This document shows positions 50,692-59,718 of a stretch of 64,000 nucleotides of DNA, one piece after another; the first letter of the stretch is position 1, and every line of letters begins with the position of its first letter. The notes beneath the pieces were generated by a model. It was given only the letters and a program-made list of their open reading frames with translations. It did no database searches and was not told the origin of the DNA. Both the position numbers and the translations under genes were made by a program. Source of the DNA: Stenotrophomonas maltophilia (GTDB lineage Bacteria > Pseudomonadota > Gammaproteobacteria > Xanthomonadales > Xanthomonadaceae); contig DEVL01000001.1 in NCBI GenBank assembly GCA_002363385.1, positions 248,001-312,000 on the forward strand, read 5' to 3'.

Positions 50692-51554
50692 TGCGGTGTA
50701 CGTCCTGGTTGCTGCGCAGCGCGCTGCTCGGCCTGATGAGCACGGCGCAGGCCGCCGAGGATCCGGCGGTGCTGGACCGCCCGGCACCGACCCCGATCCG
50801 GGCCAGCAAGATCGTGCTGGTCGGTGATTCCACCACGGCCGTGCAGGGCGGCTGGGGCCCGGCGTTCTGCGCCCGGCACGTGACCTCGTTCCTGACCTGC
50901 ACCAACCTGGCCCGTGGCGGCCGCAGCACTTACAACTACCGCGCCGAAGGCTCGTGGGCGCTGGCCGAGGCGGAGATGCGCACACCCGGCTATGCGCGCA
51001 CGTGGGTGCTGGTCCAGTTCGGCCACAACGACCAGCCCGGCAAGCCGGGCCGTTCCACCGATCTGCAGCGCGAGTTCCCGGACAACCTGCGCCGCTACGT
51101 AGGTGAGATCCGTGCCGCCGGTGCGCAGCCGGTGCTGCTGACCCCGTTGACCCGCCGCCAGTTCGCCGATGGCGTGCTGATCGATGACCTGGCCCCCTGG
51201 GCCGAGGCGGTGCGCACGGTCGCGCGCGAGATGCAGGTGCCCCTGGTGGACCTGCATGCGCGCAGCCGCGCGGTGGTGCAGGCGCTGGGGCCGGTCGCTT
51301 CGATGCCGCTGGCGCAGGCCGCGGCAACCCCGGCACAGGTCAGCGCGGCCCTGGCAGGGACCACCGTGGGTGCGGCGCCCGCGGCTGGCGCACCGGCCAC
51401 GCAGAACAACGCCGTCACCGAGCCCATGGGGCAGGCCAAGGTCGCCTTCGATTACACCCACCTGGGCCCGGATGGCGCAGCGCTGTTCGCGACGCTGGTC
51501 ACCGAGGAACTGGCCCGGCAGGTCCCGTCGTTGCGACCGCTGCTGATTCCCTGA
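50691..51554 (+). CDS. SGNH rhamnogalacturonan acetylesterase (CE12-like)
   Basis: A 287-residue secreted esterase: signal peptide ending AQAA, GDSTTA with Ser47, ARGGRST at 74-80, FGHND at 110-114, and the dyad D254/H257 in FDYTHLG. This is the rhamnogalacturonan acetylesterase pattern. An Ala/Pro-rich insert lies at about 203-240. The start overlaps the previous stop by one base (TGATG), so it is the third gene of one operon. It is a distant relative of the esterase part of the fusion at 37259-38368. Confidence 0.9.
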   Translation: MRCTSWLLRSALLGLMSTAQAAEDPAVLDRPAPTPIRASKIVLVGDSTTAVQGGWGPAFCARHVTSFLTCTNLARGGRSTYNYRAEGSWALAEAEMRTPGYARTWVLVQFGHNDQPGKPGRSTDLQREFPDNLRRYVGEIRAAGAQPVLLTPLTRRQFADGVLIDDLAPWAEAVRTVAREMQVPLVDLHARSRAVVQALGPVASMPLAQAAATPAQVSAALAGTTVGAAPAAGAPATQNNAVTEPMGQAKVAFDYTHLGPDGAALFATLVTEELARQVPSLRPLLIP

Positions 51555-51621
51555 TCGATAGGCAGACCCTTCGAATTCTTTCGAATGGATTGCTACGTCG
51601 GGCATTGTGGGTCGATTGGAT

Positions 51622-51664
51622 GTGATTCAGGTCAAACACGCTGTTCACCGCGATCGCCTAGACT
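51622..51664 (+). promoter_or_regulatory. FNR/ANR-type site and -10 element before the cysteine dioxygenase-like gene
   Basis: GTGATTCAGGTCAA (51622-51635) differs in one base from the FNR/ANR consensus TTGAT-N4-GTCAA. TAGACT (51659-51664) is a good -10. The predicted start of transcription is at 51670-51671, which puts the site near -41.5, the position of class II activators, and makes the mRNA leaderless because the ATG is at 51671. Confidence 0.5.
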
Positions 51665-51670
51665 CGGGGT

Positions 51671-52261
51671 ATGCAAGACCAATGCAACCCGTTTCCGCCG
51701 TTCCATGGCCGTGATCGATTGATCGCCGCCGTCGACCATGCCGTCCAGCACGAGCACGCGCACCAGATCGCCGCCACGCTGCGCACGGCGTTGCGCGAGG
51801 CGATCGCTGACAGCCGCATCCAGCTGCCGGCCTGCGTGCACCACCCGATCGAGGATCACTACGCCCGCCGTGAGCTGTACCGCAGCCCGGTGCACGGCTA
51901 CAGCATCGTCGCGATGAGCTGGGGTCCGGGCCAGGGCACGCCGCTGCACGACCACAGCGGGCTGTGGTGCGTGGAGGGGGTCTGGCTGGGGCAGCTGGAG
52001 ATTACCCAGTACCGGTTGCTGGAACGCGACGGCGAGCGGTTCCGCTTCCGCCCCGAGCCGGCCGTGCTGGGCGACTGCGGCAGTGCCGGCAGCCTGATCC
52101 CGCCGCACGAGTACCACACCATCCGCAATACCAGCGATCAGGATCTGGCCATCTCGGTGCACGTCTACCAGGGCGAGATGACCCGCAGCGCCCTCTTCGA
52201 ACCCGAGGCCGATGGCTGGTACCAGCGCCGCGTGCAGGTGATGGAAACCGACGCGGCCTAG
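51671..52261 (+). CDS. Cysteine dioxygenase-like cupin
   Basis: A 196-residue cupin of the cysteine dioxygenase/3-mercaptopropionate dioxygenase group, which uses iron and oxygen to oxidise a thiol to a sulfinate. The metal histidines H93 and H95 are in GQGTPLHDHSGLWCVEGV, and the third is H146 or H149 in PPHEYHTIRN. No signal peptide, so cytosolic. It has no clear link to the pectin genes around it. No ribosome site is seen before the ATG. Confidence 0.82.
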   Translation: MQDQCNPFPPFHGRDRLIAAVDHAVQHEHAHQIAATLRTALREAIADSRIQLPACVHHPIEDHYARRELYRSPVHGYSIVAMSWGPGQGTPLHDHSGLWCVEGVWLGQLEITQYRLLERDGERFRFRPEPAVLGDCGSAGSLIPPHEYHTIRNTSDQDLAISVHVYQGEMTRSALFEPEADGWYQRRVQVMETDAA

Positions 52262-52305
52262 CACCGACGGAGTGCCGGCGCCGCAGCGCCATGCACCCCA
52301 AGGCG

Positions 52306-55300
52306 TTACGGATCCAGCGCCACCACGTTGTTGCGCTGGGTTACTTCCGCCGCACCATCGGCCTGCATGACACGCACGCGCAGGCCACGGTGATCCCCGG
52401 CGGGCAGCGGCAGGCTGACCGTCGTGGTCTTCGGCACCAGATCGCTCGGCGCGGCCAGGCTGGGGATCTCGACCCGGGCCAGCTCACGGCCCTTGGCGTC
52501 TTCCAGCACCGCCGCGCCCACACCGGTCGCGACATGGCCCAGGCTGTGCACGGTCACCTGCACCTGACGCCCGTCCACACGCACATCGCCGCGCCCGATG
52601 CCGAGGTCGGCACGCTGCTCGACCGGTGTCCCGGCCTGCACCAGCTCGAACTCGAACACCTGGCTCTGGCCCGGTGCGAAGCGCAGCGTGGTCGAGGCAC
52701 TGCGTTCCAGGGTGAGCTCACGCGTGGTGGCCTTGCCGTCGATGGTGTCGTCGCCGTCGCGGTCCACGCCGCTGGTCATCCGCCATTGCCCGGCGGTGAC
52801 GTTCCAGGTGCTCATCTCCGCGTCCACTGCACGCGAGCCCAGGTTGTAGGCGATCACCTTGAAACGGTCCGGCGAGGGCGCATGCACCAGCAGCGCGACC
52901 TGCTCGGCCGCCTCCGGCTGGGCGAAGCGCCAGCTGACGGTGTGGCCCGGCCAGCTCTGGTTGCGCTTGAGCGCGATGCCGCCCAGGCGCGCACGCTGCA
53001 GAAACTCGCTCGGCGCTTCGACCCGGTCAGACCACCAGTGGCCTTCGGTGTTCATGTATTCGCGCTGCGCCTTGGCCTGGATGCCATCGGCATGCAGCGC
53101 CTCCAGGTACTTCTTGTCGCCGGTGGCCTGCCACGCCATCAGGCTGGCGAAGCCGGTGCTGCCGCCGTCGGCATCGCTGATGAAGCGCGGGTTCCACTCG
53201 GCACCGCGGCCCAGCGCTTCCACGTAGTTCTCGCCCAGATTGGACAGCGCGCCCGGCCCACCGCGCTCGACGCGGTAGTCCAGCGCCTTGAGGTATTTGT
53301 CATCGCCGGTCCAGCGCCATGCCGCCCAGAAGGTATGCATGATGTCGCCGCTGCCCGAGCCATTGTTGAGCTCACCGCCTCGGGTCTTGCCGGTGGCCCA
53401 GTTGATCTCGTTCGGCAGCGCCCAGCGGCCCTTGTCATCGGTGTAGGCGTGGGCCAGGTAGCCATCGGCCAGCCCGGTGACCAGTTTGCGACCGGTCGGA
53501 TCGGCGTTGTACTGGCCGATCAGGAAGGCCGGGTGCAGCACCGGGAAGGAGTACGGCTTCTGCCATTGCCAGTTCGGTTCGCGGTAGACCTTGTTGCCGC
53601 CGAACCAGTTGCTGGAAAACAGCAGATGGCCCTGCGGGTTGGGCAGGATGATGCGCTCGTCGAAGGCCTTCACCGTTTCCATCAGGCGCTCGACGGTGAG
53701 CGGATCGCCCCAGTTGAGGTAGAGCATCGCACTGTTGGTGTTGATGCCTTCCTCGTACGCGTGCAGCTCATCGGTTTCGATGGTGCTCAAGCCGTTGCTG
53801 AACATGCCATTGCGATACACCGCATCGGACAGCGCGGTCAGCGAGGCATTGAGCTTGTCCGGCTGCACGCCCATCAGGGCCAGGCCCGGCCACTGCTGGG
53901 TGAGATCGGAATCGTCGGAAATGCCGCCACCGAAGTCACCGTAGGCGATCTGGCGGTGGTCGATCCACCACTCGATGAAGCGGCGCACGTACTTGAGGTC
54001 TTCGGTCTGCCGGAACGCCCACAGCGGCACGCCCTTGGGCGCCTCGGGCTGAGTGAACGGCGGCTTGCCCTGGCTGTTGTAGCTGATGTAGTTCCAGTAC
54101 AGGCGGCCGAGTTCGTGGTCCGGGTCCACCCGCAGCAGATCGCTGAGATCGGCATACACGCGCGCGTACAGGCGCTGGCGCTTGGAGGTGGTGTGCTCTT
54201 CGACCAGGAAGCCCCAGTTGTCACGCACCTGGTTGAAACGGTCGGCGATGTGTTCTTTCTTCGCCTCGTCGCGGTCCTTGTAGACCATGCGGATTTCCGC
54301 ACCGTCCAGCGAGGTGGCGTTGAATCCCGGTGCGGCCGAGGCGATGGAGATCCACAGGCTGTCGGCGGTCAGGATGCGATCGCGCAGGTCCAGCCACAGG
54401 GTGCGCTTCTGGCCCGGCTTGACCGAGACCGACACATCGATCATGTCGCGCGCCGGCCAGAGCGGGTCCTTGATGCGGATGTTGAGCGGGATCAGGCCGT
54501 CATGGGTCGCCGGCAGGTCCAGCTTGGGCAGATCGATCGCGATGCCGTCCAGGCCGTCATACATGTTCTCCCAGCTGTGCGCCCAGCTGCGGATCAGCGG
54601 CTGCGCGGCCGGTGCGTCGCTCACGCCGGAGGGAATCAGCACGTGCACGATCGGCAGCGGCTGGGCGGGCAATGTGTCGGCCGTGCGCTTGCGTGAGCCG
54701 GCACCCTTGGGCAGCGCCATCACCGTGCTGCGTTCGGCCACCGGGTAGCGGCCATCGATGTACTCGCGCAGCGCCGCGATGTTGGTGTAGTCCGGCAGGG
54801 CCTGGCTGTCGATCAGGTAGCGCTGCTTGACCGTGCCCTCCGGCTCGGCGGCATCGCTCACCTGGTAGGCCCAGATTTCCTGGATCGGGGTTTCCTGCGC
54901 CGTGTTGCGGAAGTGCAGCACGCCACCGTCCTGCGCGGGAATCGTATTGACGCTGCGCACCACGCCCTGTGGGCGCTCGAGCAGCGTCTGCGCGGGCTGG
55001 CCGTCCCCACTGTGGCTGAGCCCGCCGAAGGCGGCGCCGCGCACTTCGATGCGGTTGACGGTCTCACCGGCCGGCAGGGTCAGGTCGAGCTGCTGGCCAC
55101 CGTCGACGTAGGTGTTCCAATCGGGCAGCTGGAAATAGTCATCGCGCCCGGCCAGGCGCGAGCGGTTGTACACGCCCGGCCAGGTGGTCTCGGCGATGCC
55201 ATCGGTCGCCTTCCACATCCACTGCTTGTGGTCCTTGGTATCGGCGAACTCGATCTTGCGGATGGTGGTGGTCGGTGCGGTCAGCGCCGGTGGCGGCGCA

Positions 55301-56124
55301 GCGTCCCAGCCGTGGCGATGGCGCCAGGCGCGCATCGGATCCGGCTCGGCCACTGCAGTGCGGGGGGCCGCATTGCGGGCCAGCGCGGCCATGCCGGCCG
55401 CATCGAGCAGGCGGTCATAGACGCGGATCTCGTCGAAATCGCTGCCACGCAGGAAGTTGTAGCGGCTCTGCACCTGGTAGGGCGCCATCACGCGACCGGC
55501 CAGGCCGAGCTGATCGAGTGCGGCGTCGTAGTCGGCGGTGGTCTCCTGGCGGGCGACCTCCTTGCCATCCACGTACAGCCGTACGCCGTGGTTCTCATCC
55601 CAGCCGAAGGCGATGTGCTGCCACTGCTGGGGCGAGGGGTTCTGGTCGAGCTTGAACGACACGCGCGTGCGCGCCAGGTTGGCATCGGTGACGAAGGCAT
55701 CGAAGCCGTGGCCATTCCAGTCGATGCGCAGCCAGGTCATGTCCCAGCTGCTGTGGTCGGCATACCCGACCCGGAAGATCACGAACGGCGCTTCACCCAC
55801 CGCATACCGCGAGCGCCAGAAGAAGCCGAGTGTGCCGCGCTGGGCCTGGATGTTGCCCGGTGCGTTCCACGACAACACGCCGTCATCGGCCCATTCGATC
55901 GCGCTGCCGTGCGCGCCGTTGGGCACCCTCTTCACCTTGTCCTGGAAATTCGGGACCGGGTCACCTGCGGCGGTATCGGCCTGCAGGCTCTGGTCGGCCG
56001 ACACGTGGAACAGCAGCTGCGGCGCGGTCTGCGCCCAGGCGGTGCCACTGCCCGCGAGCAGCAGCGCCAGCAGGCTGGCGGACAGGCGGGAGGGGCGGAT
56101 CGAGGGGGCGACAACGCGATGCAT
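52306..56124 (-). CDS. Large secreted multidomain protein, probable new polysaccharide-active enzyme
   Basis: I cannot assign this 1272-residue protein to a known enzyme family. After a signal peptide (to AWA, 31) comes a LamG/concanavalin-like domain (about 35-250, with GTLGFFWRSRY, WQHIAFGWDENHGVRLYVDG and FDEIRVYDRLLDAAG). Next is a discoidin-like segment (about 288-425), a beta region (490-615), and a long helical part (about 620-1090) that looks like an alpha/alpha toroid, with conserved-looking acidic clusters GDFGGGISDDSD (729-740) and ETDELHAYEEG (783-793). The C-terminus (1100-1272) is beta-rich and CARDB-like. The toroid plus binding domains suggest a lyase or hydrolase. It lies downstream of two TonB receptors on the same strand. 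Confidence 0.8.
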   Translation of the reverse strand: MHRVVAPSIRPSRLSASLLALLLAGSGTAWAQTAPQLLFHVSADQSLQADTAAGDPVPNFQDKVKRVPNGAHGSAIEWADDGVLSWNAPGNIQAQRGTLGFFWRSRYAVGEAPFVIFRVGYADHSSWDMTWLRIDWNGHGFDAFVTDANLARTRVSFKLDQNPSPQQWQHIAFGWDENHGVRLYVDGKEVARQETTADYDAALDQLGLAGRVMAPYQVQSRYNFLRGSDFDEIRVYDRLLDAAGMAALARNAAPRTAVAEPDPMRAWRHRHGWDAAPPPALTAPTTTIRKIEFADTKDHKQWMWKATDGIAETTWPGVYNRSRLAGRDDYFQLPDWNTYVDGGQQLDLTLPAGETVNRIEVRGAAFGGLSHSGDGQPAQTLLERPQGVVRSVNTIPAQDGGVLHFRNTAQETPIQEIWAYQVSDAAEPEGTVKQRYLIDSQALPDYTNIAALREYIDGRYPVAERSTVMALPKGAGSRKRTADTLPAQPLPIVHVLIPSGVSDAPAAQPLIRSWAHSWENMYDGLDGIAIDLPKLDLPATHDGLIPLNIRIKDPLWPARDMIDVSVSVKPGQKRTLWLDLRDRILTADSLWISIASAAPGFNATSLDGAEIRMVYKDRDEAKKEHIADRFNQVRDNWGFLVEEHTTSKRQRLYARVYADLSDLLRVDPDHELGRLYWNYISYNSQGKPPFTQPEAPKGVPLWAFRQTEDLKYVRRFIEWWIDHRQIAYGDFGGGISDDSDLTQQWPGLALMGVQPDKLNASLTALSDAVYRNGMFSNGLSTIETDELHAYEEGINTNSAMLYLNWGDPLTVERLMETVKAFDERIILPNPQGHLLFSSNWFGGNKVYREPNWQWQKPYSFPVLHPAFLIGQYNADPTGRKLVTGLADGYLAHAYTDDKGRWALPNEINWATGKTRGGELNNGSGSGDIMHTFWAAWRWTGDDKYLKALDYRVERGGPGALSNLGENYVEALGRGAEWNPRFISDADGGSTGFASLMAWQATGDKKYLEALHADGIQAKAQREYMNTEGHWWSDRVEAPSEFLQRARLGGIALKRNQSWPGHTVSWRFAQPEAAEQVALLVHAPSPDRFKVIAYNLGSRAVDAEMSTWNVTAGQWRMTSGVDRDGDDTIDGKATTRELTLERSASTTLRFAPGQSQVFEFELVQAGTPVEQRADLGIGRGDVRVDGRQVQVTVHSLGHVATGVGAAVLEDAKGRELARVEIPSLAAPSDLVPKTTTVSLPLPAGDHRGLRVRVMQADGAAEVTQRNNVVALDP

Positions 56125-56275
56125 GAGACCTTCCTTTCGACAGCAGAAACAGTACAGCGGAACCAGCAGCGGGGGTCAGCCGCTCACGGTGGCCTCCCGC
56201 CCCGGCACCGCGCCCGCCATCCCGGAGAGAAGGACGGGGACGGGTGCGATAGCGGTGGCGGAAGACGCAGCACGG

Positions 56276-59200
56276 TCAGAACTTGTAGCGCAGGCCGAGG
56301 TAGTACTGGCGGCCGGTATGGGTGTAACGGTCCGGCAGCGACAGCGCCGAATCGACATAGCGCTCATCGGCGGTGTCGAGCAGGTTGATCGCTTCGAAGG
56401 TCAGCGAGAGGTTCTTGTTGACCTTGTAGGACATGTTGAAATCCACGTTCTCCACGCTGTACTTGCCCTGCACATCGGCGGTGGCGAACGGGTTGCCGTC
56501 CAGGTCCCACACGTTCTCCTGCGACAGGATGGTGCTGATGTACGCGTCGCGGTAGCTGGTGGAGACGCGGGCGCTGAAGCGGCCATCGTCGTAGTACAGC
56601 GTGGCGTTGTACGAGTTCGGCGAGAGATTCAGCAGGTCGTTCTCGGTGTACGTGGTGACGATCGTGCTGCCGGTGCCCGAGCTGAACATGTATTTGATCT
56701 TGGATTCGACGTGCGTGTAGTTCAGCTGCACGCCGAAGTTGCGCCAGAAGCCGGGCAGGAAGCTGAAAGGCTGCTGGTAGGACACTTCATAGCCCTTGAG
56801 CGGGCCGCCCGGGGTGTTGAAGTAGCTCTGCACGTTGAACACGGTGTCCGGGCTGAAGCCGGCCGGCAGCAGGTCCAGGGAGTAGCCCATGTCCGCCCAG
56901 GTGGTGAGCAGGCGGGTGCGCTGCACATAGCTCTCGATGTCCTTGTAGAACACCGCAGCCGACAACAGCGCGCCTTCGTCGAAGTACCACTCCGCGCTCA
57001 GGTCGTAGTTGGTCGAGCGGAACGGATCCAGCTTGGGATTGCCCAGGTTGATCGAGTAGCTGCGGTCGTCATCGAAGTAGGCGGTGGGACCACCGCTGAC
57101 GCTCGGCGACAGGTTGGACAGGGTCGGGCGGGCCATGGTCTTGGCCGCGCCGAAGCGCAGCACGAAGGTGTCGCTCAGGTCCCAGGCCAGGTTCAACGAG
57201 GGCAGCCAGTCGTCGTACTTGTGGCCGACCCGCGTGCCGACCTGCAGGCGCTCGCCCGGATCAGCCGTGGCGCTGGCCACGCCGAAGAACGGTTCGCACG
57301 CCGAGGACAGATCGTTCGCGTTGGTAGCCGTGCACGGCGCATAGCCATCGGCGGTGATGCGGGTCTGCACGTAGCGCACACCCAGGTTGCCGCGGAACGC
57401 ACGGCCCAGCAGATCGGTGTTGAAGTCCAGCTGCAGGTAGCTGCCGTAGCTCTTTTCGTTGACGTCGAAGTTGTTGTTCGATGCGCCGAAGTGACCGACG
57501 CTGGCCAGGCGGTAGTCACCGCCGAGCGTGCCGGTGTTGCAGTTGCAGTAGATGTCCAGGAGCTTGGCGATCTGGTTGAAGTCCGGCACCAGCCACGCAT
57601 TGGGCAGGTTGCCGTCCATGCCCTTGCCGAAGCCGCTCAGGGTGTCGCTCAGGTCACCCACGCCCACACCGGCCGGCAGCGCCTGCGACAGGCGCCCGTA
57701 GCTGATGTTGCGGAACTCCTGCGTGCTCATTTCGTAGTCCTTGTAGGCCAGACCGCCGCGCAGGGTGAAGGTGGGATTGATGTTGAACGTGAGGTCGACC
57801 TTGGCCGTGTCGAAGGCGTTGTCGACATACTGCGGGTTCAAGCGCACTTCGCTGATATTGCCGCCACGCGCGGTACCGTTGGCATTGACCGGCGTGCTGC
57901 CGTAGCCCAGCCACTTCCAGTTGTCGGCCGCGTTGAGATCGAACGGGAAGGACATCGCCGGCACCTTGCCGTTGCGCATGTCCAGCACGAAGCCATCCAG
58001 GTTGCTGTTGTCGAAGCTGACCATCGAGAAGATCGGCCGCTCATAGTTCGATTCGGAGTGACCGACCACCGCATCCAGGCGCACCGCGTCGTTGAAGCGA
58101 TGTTCCAGGTTCAGGCTGAACTGCTTGAACTCGGTGCTCTCTTCGATGGCGGTGGATTCGGTGCGGAAGTCGACGTTGTCGAACACGCCATAGGTCAGGC
58201 GGTTCTGTTCATCGGCCTGTGCCTCGCGGACCACGATCTGGGTCTTGCCGCCGTACTGCGCGGTGCGATGCAGGTTGGCGCCGATGGAATCTTCGCGCAC
58301 GTTCTTGTCGAGCTTGGAGTACAGCATGTCCAGATTCAGCTGTGTGTCGTCGCTGACCTTGAACTGCAGCGCACCGGTGACGCCCAGGCGCTCGATCTCG
58401 TGTTCGGTGCGGATGTAGCGCGGGTAACGCGGAATCCAGGCGTTGGTCGCGGTCTCGTAGGCGGCGATGTTCTCGGCCGTCGCAGCGGGGCGGTCCAGGC
58501 CGGGGCCGCAGTGGGTGGCATCGATGCCGTAGCTGCCCCAGCCATTGCTGCGCGCCTGATTGGCGGCGCTGCCGACACCGGCGGCGGTCTCATTGGACAG
58601 CGGATTGCGCGGGGTCTGCGGGTTGTAACCGGCCGGGCTGCAGAAGCCGTAGGTGCCGTTGTTGGCCGCGGTGCTCTGGTTGGAGTTGCGGTAGTTGCCG
58701 TGCTCCCAGCGGACCGGGTTGTAGCCTTCCTCGAAGATGGTGCGCTTGCTGTAGGCCACCGACATCAACGCCCCCACCCGGCCGTCGGCCCAGGTGTTGC
58801 TGATCAGGCCGGAGATGCGCGGATCCTTGTTCTTGGACAGCTCGTTGTAACCGTACTGGCCACCGAGCGAGGCCTGGAAGCCCTCGAAATCGAACGGGCG
58901 CGAACCGCGCAGATCGACCGTGGCACCGAGCGAGCCCTCGTCGGTCTGCGCCGACTGGGTCTTGTTGATCTTGACCCGGCTGAACAGCTCCGAGGCGAAG
59001 GTGTTGAAGTCGAAGCCGCGGCTGCGGTTGACGCCGGTGGTGCCGCTGCCGGCGGTGGACAGTGCTTCCAGACCGTTGATGCGCACGCGGGTGAAATCCG
59101 AGCCCAGGCCGCGCACGGAGATCTGCTGGCCTTCACCGCCTTCGCGGTCGATCGACACGCCGGCAATGCGCTGCATCGACTCGGCCAGGTTCAGATCGGG

Positions 59201-59455
59201 GAATTTGCCGATGTCCTCGGCATAGATCGCATCGACCTGTTCGACGCTGTAGCGCTTTTCATCCAGCGACTGCTGCAGGCTTTCACGGTAGGTCGCTTTG
59301 ACTTCCACCTTGTCCAGGTCGACCGCGTTGAGCGCGGCGGCCTGTTCGGGCGTCTGCTGGGCGGCGGCGATGCCGGCCGCGCTCTGCAGCGCGAACGCGA
59401 TCGAGACCGCGAGCAAGGTAACCGGTGTCTTTTTACGGGTAGTGAGTCGTTCCAT
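56276..59455 (-). CDS. TonB-dependent receptor, carbohydrate type
   Basis: A 1059-residue receptor. The ATG at 59455 gives METRL-like start MERLTTRKKTPVTLLAVSIAF and a signal ending GIAAAQ. The plug has DLDKVEVKATYRESL, DIGKFPDLNLAESMQRIAGVSI, ISVRGLGSDFTRVRINGLEAL and GSLGATVDLR. The barrel ends YYLGLRYKF with terminal Phe. This long form is typical of the receptors that import oligosaccharides in Xanthomonadaceae. It lies between a second receptor (upstream) and the 1272-residue protein (downstream), and has an operator-like word at 59558-59572. Confidence 0.94.
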   Translation of the reverse strand: MERLTTRKKTPVTLLAVSIAFALQSAAGIAAAQQTPEQAAALNAVDLDKVEVKATYRESLQQSLDEKRYSVEQVDAIYAEDIGKFPDLNLAESMQRIAGVSIDREGGEGQQISVRGLGSDFTRVRINGLEALSTAGSGTTGVNRSRGFDFNTFASELFSRVKINKTQSAQTDEGSLGATVDLRGSRPFDFEGFQASLGGQYGYNELSKNKDPRISGLISNTWADGRVGALMSVAYSKRTIFEEGYNPVRWEHGNYRNSNQSTAANNGTYGFCSPAGYNPQTPRNPLSNETAAGVGSAANQARSNGWGSYGIDATHCGPGLDRPAATAENIAAYETATNAWIPRYPRYIRTEHEIERLGVTGALQFKVSDDTQLNLDMLYSKLDKNVREDSIGANLHRTAQYGGKTQIVVREAQADEQNRLTYGVFDNVDFRTESTAIEESTEFKQFSLNLEHRFNDAVRLDAVVGHSESNYERPIFSMVSFDNSNLDGFVLDMRNGKVPAMSFPFDLNAADNWKWLGYGSTPVNANGTARGGNISEVRLNPQYVDNAFDTAKVDLTFNINPTFTLRGGLAYKDYEMSTQEFRNISYGRLSQALPAGVGVGDLSDTLSGFGKGMDGNLPNAWLVPDFNQIAKLLDIYCNCNTGTLGGDYRLASVGHFGASNNNFDVNEKSYGSYLQLDFNTDLLGRAFRGNLGVRYVQTRITADGYAPCTATNANDLSSACEPFFGVASATADPGERLQVGTRVGHKYDDWLPSLNLAWDLSDTFVLRFGAAKTMARPTLSNLSPSVSGGPTAYFDDDRSYSINLGNPKLDPFRSTNYDLSAEWYFDEGALLSAAVFYKDIESYVQRTRLLTTWADMGYSLDLLPAGFSPDTVFNVQSYFNTPGGPLKGYEVSYQQPFSFLPGFWRNFGVQLNYTHVESKIKYMFSSGTGSTIVTTYTENDLLNLSPNSYNATLYYDDGRFSARVSTSYRDAYISTILSQENVWDLDGNPFATADVQGKYSVENVDFNMSYKVNKNLSLTFEAINLLDTADERYVDSALSLPDRYTHTGRQYYLGLRYKF

Positions 59456-59557
59456 CGTGTGTAAGCCCCTCCCAGGGTTCGCCGCCATGCGACCGTGCTG
59501 TTGATGAGTCATGGACGTCCGGCCTCCCCCGGAACGTCTGTCGCGCATGTGCCGCAG

Positions 59558-59572
59558 TGATACCGCTGGTCA
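59558..59572. promoter_or_regulatory. LacI-type operator before the first pectin-locus receptor
   Basis: TGATACCGCTGGTCA differs at one base from the site at 62536-62550. It is 103 bases before the receptor start. Upstream bases to about 59620 are also similar to those before the other receptor gene, including GGCATCTTGC followed by a CCGCA segment. Confidence 0.55.
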
Positions 59573-59673
59573 TCCGGAACGTAACAAACCCTTCACGTGC
59601 CGGCATCTTGCGCCGCAGCAGCGTGCCCCGTGGGGTGAGGGTGTGGATGGCCGCGAGTGCCGCACGCGCGCAG

Positions 59674-59701
59674 CCGGCGGCGTGATCGCTCACGCCGCCG
59701 G
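59674..59701 (-). terminator. Hairpin after the second pectin-locus receptor
   Basis: CCGGCGGCGTGA-TCGC-TCACGCCGCCGG: a perfect 12-bp stem 18 bases beyond the stop of the receptor gene at 59719. No T tract follows, so it may serve as an mRNA 3' barrier or rho-independent-like terminator. Confidence 0.5.
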
Positions 59702-59718
59702 TGGGTAGTGCCGTTGAA

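Noticed and set aside
51964..54696. Plus-strand open frame of 910 codons crossing the dioxygenase-like gene and the 1272-residue gene
   Set aside because: It overlaps two better-supported genes and has the biased composition of an opposite-strand shadow.
55538..59464. Long plus-strand open frame (over 1300 codons) opposite the first pectin-locus receptor
   Set aside because: It is antisense to a well-supported TonB receptor. Its product is low-complexity, rich in Val, Gln, His and Arg, as expected from reading high-GC codons on the opposite strand.
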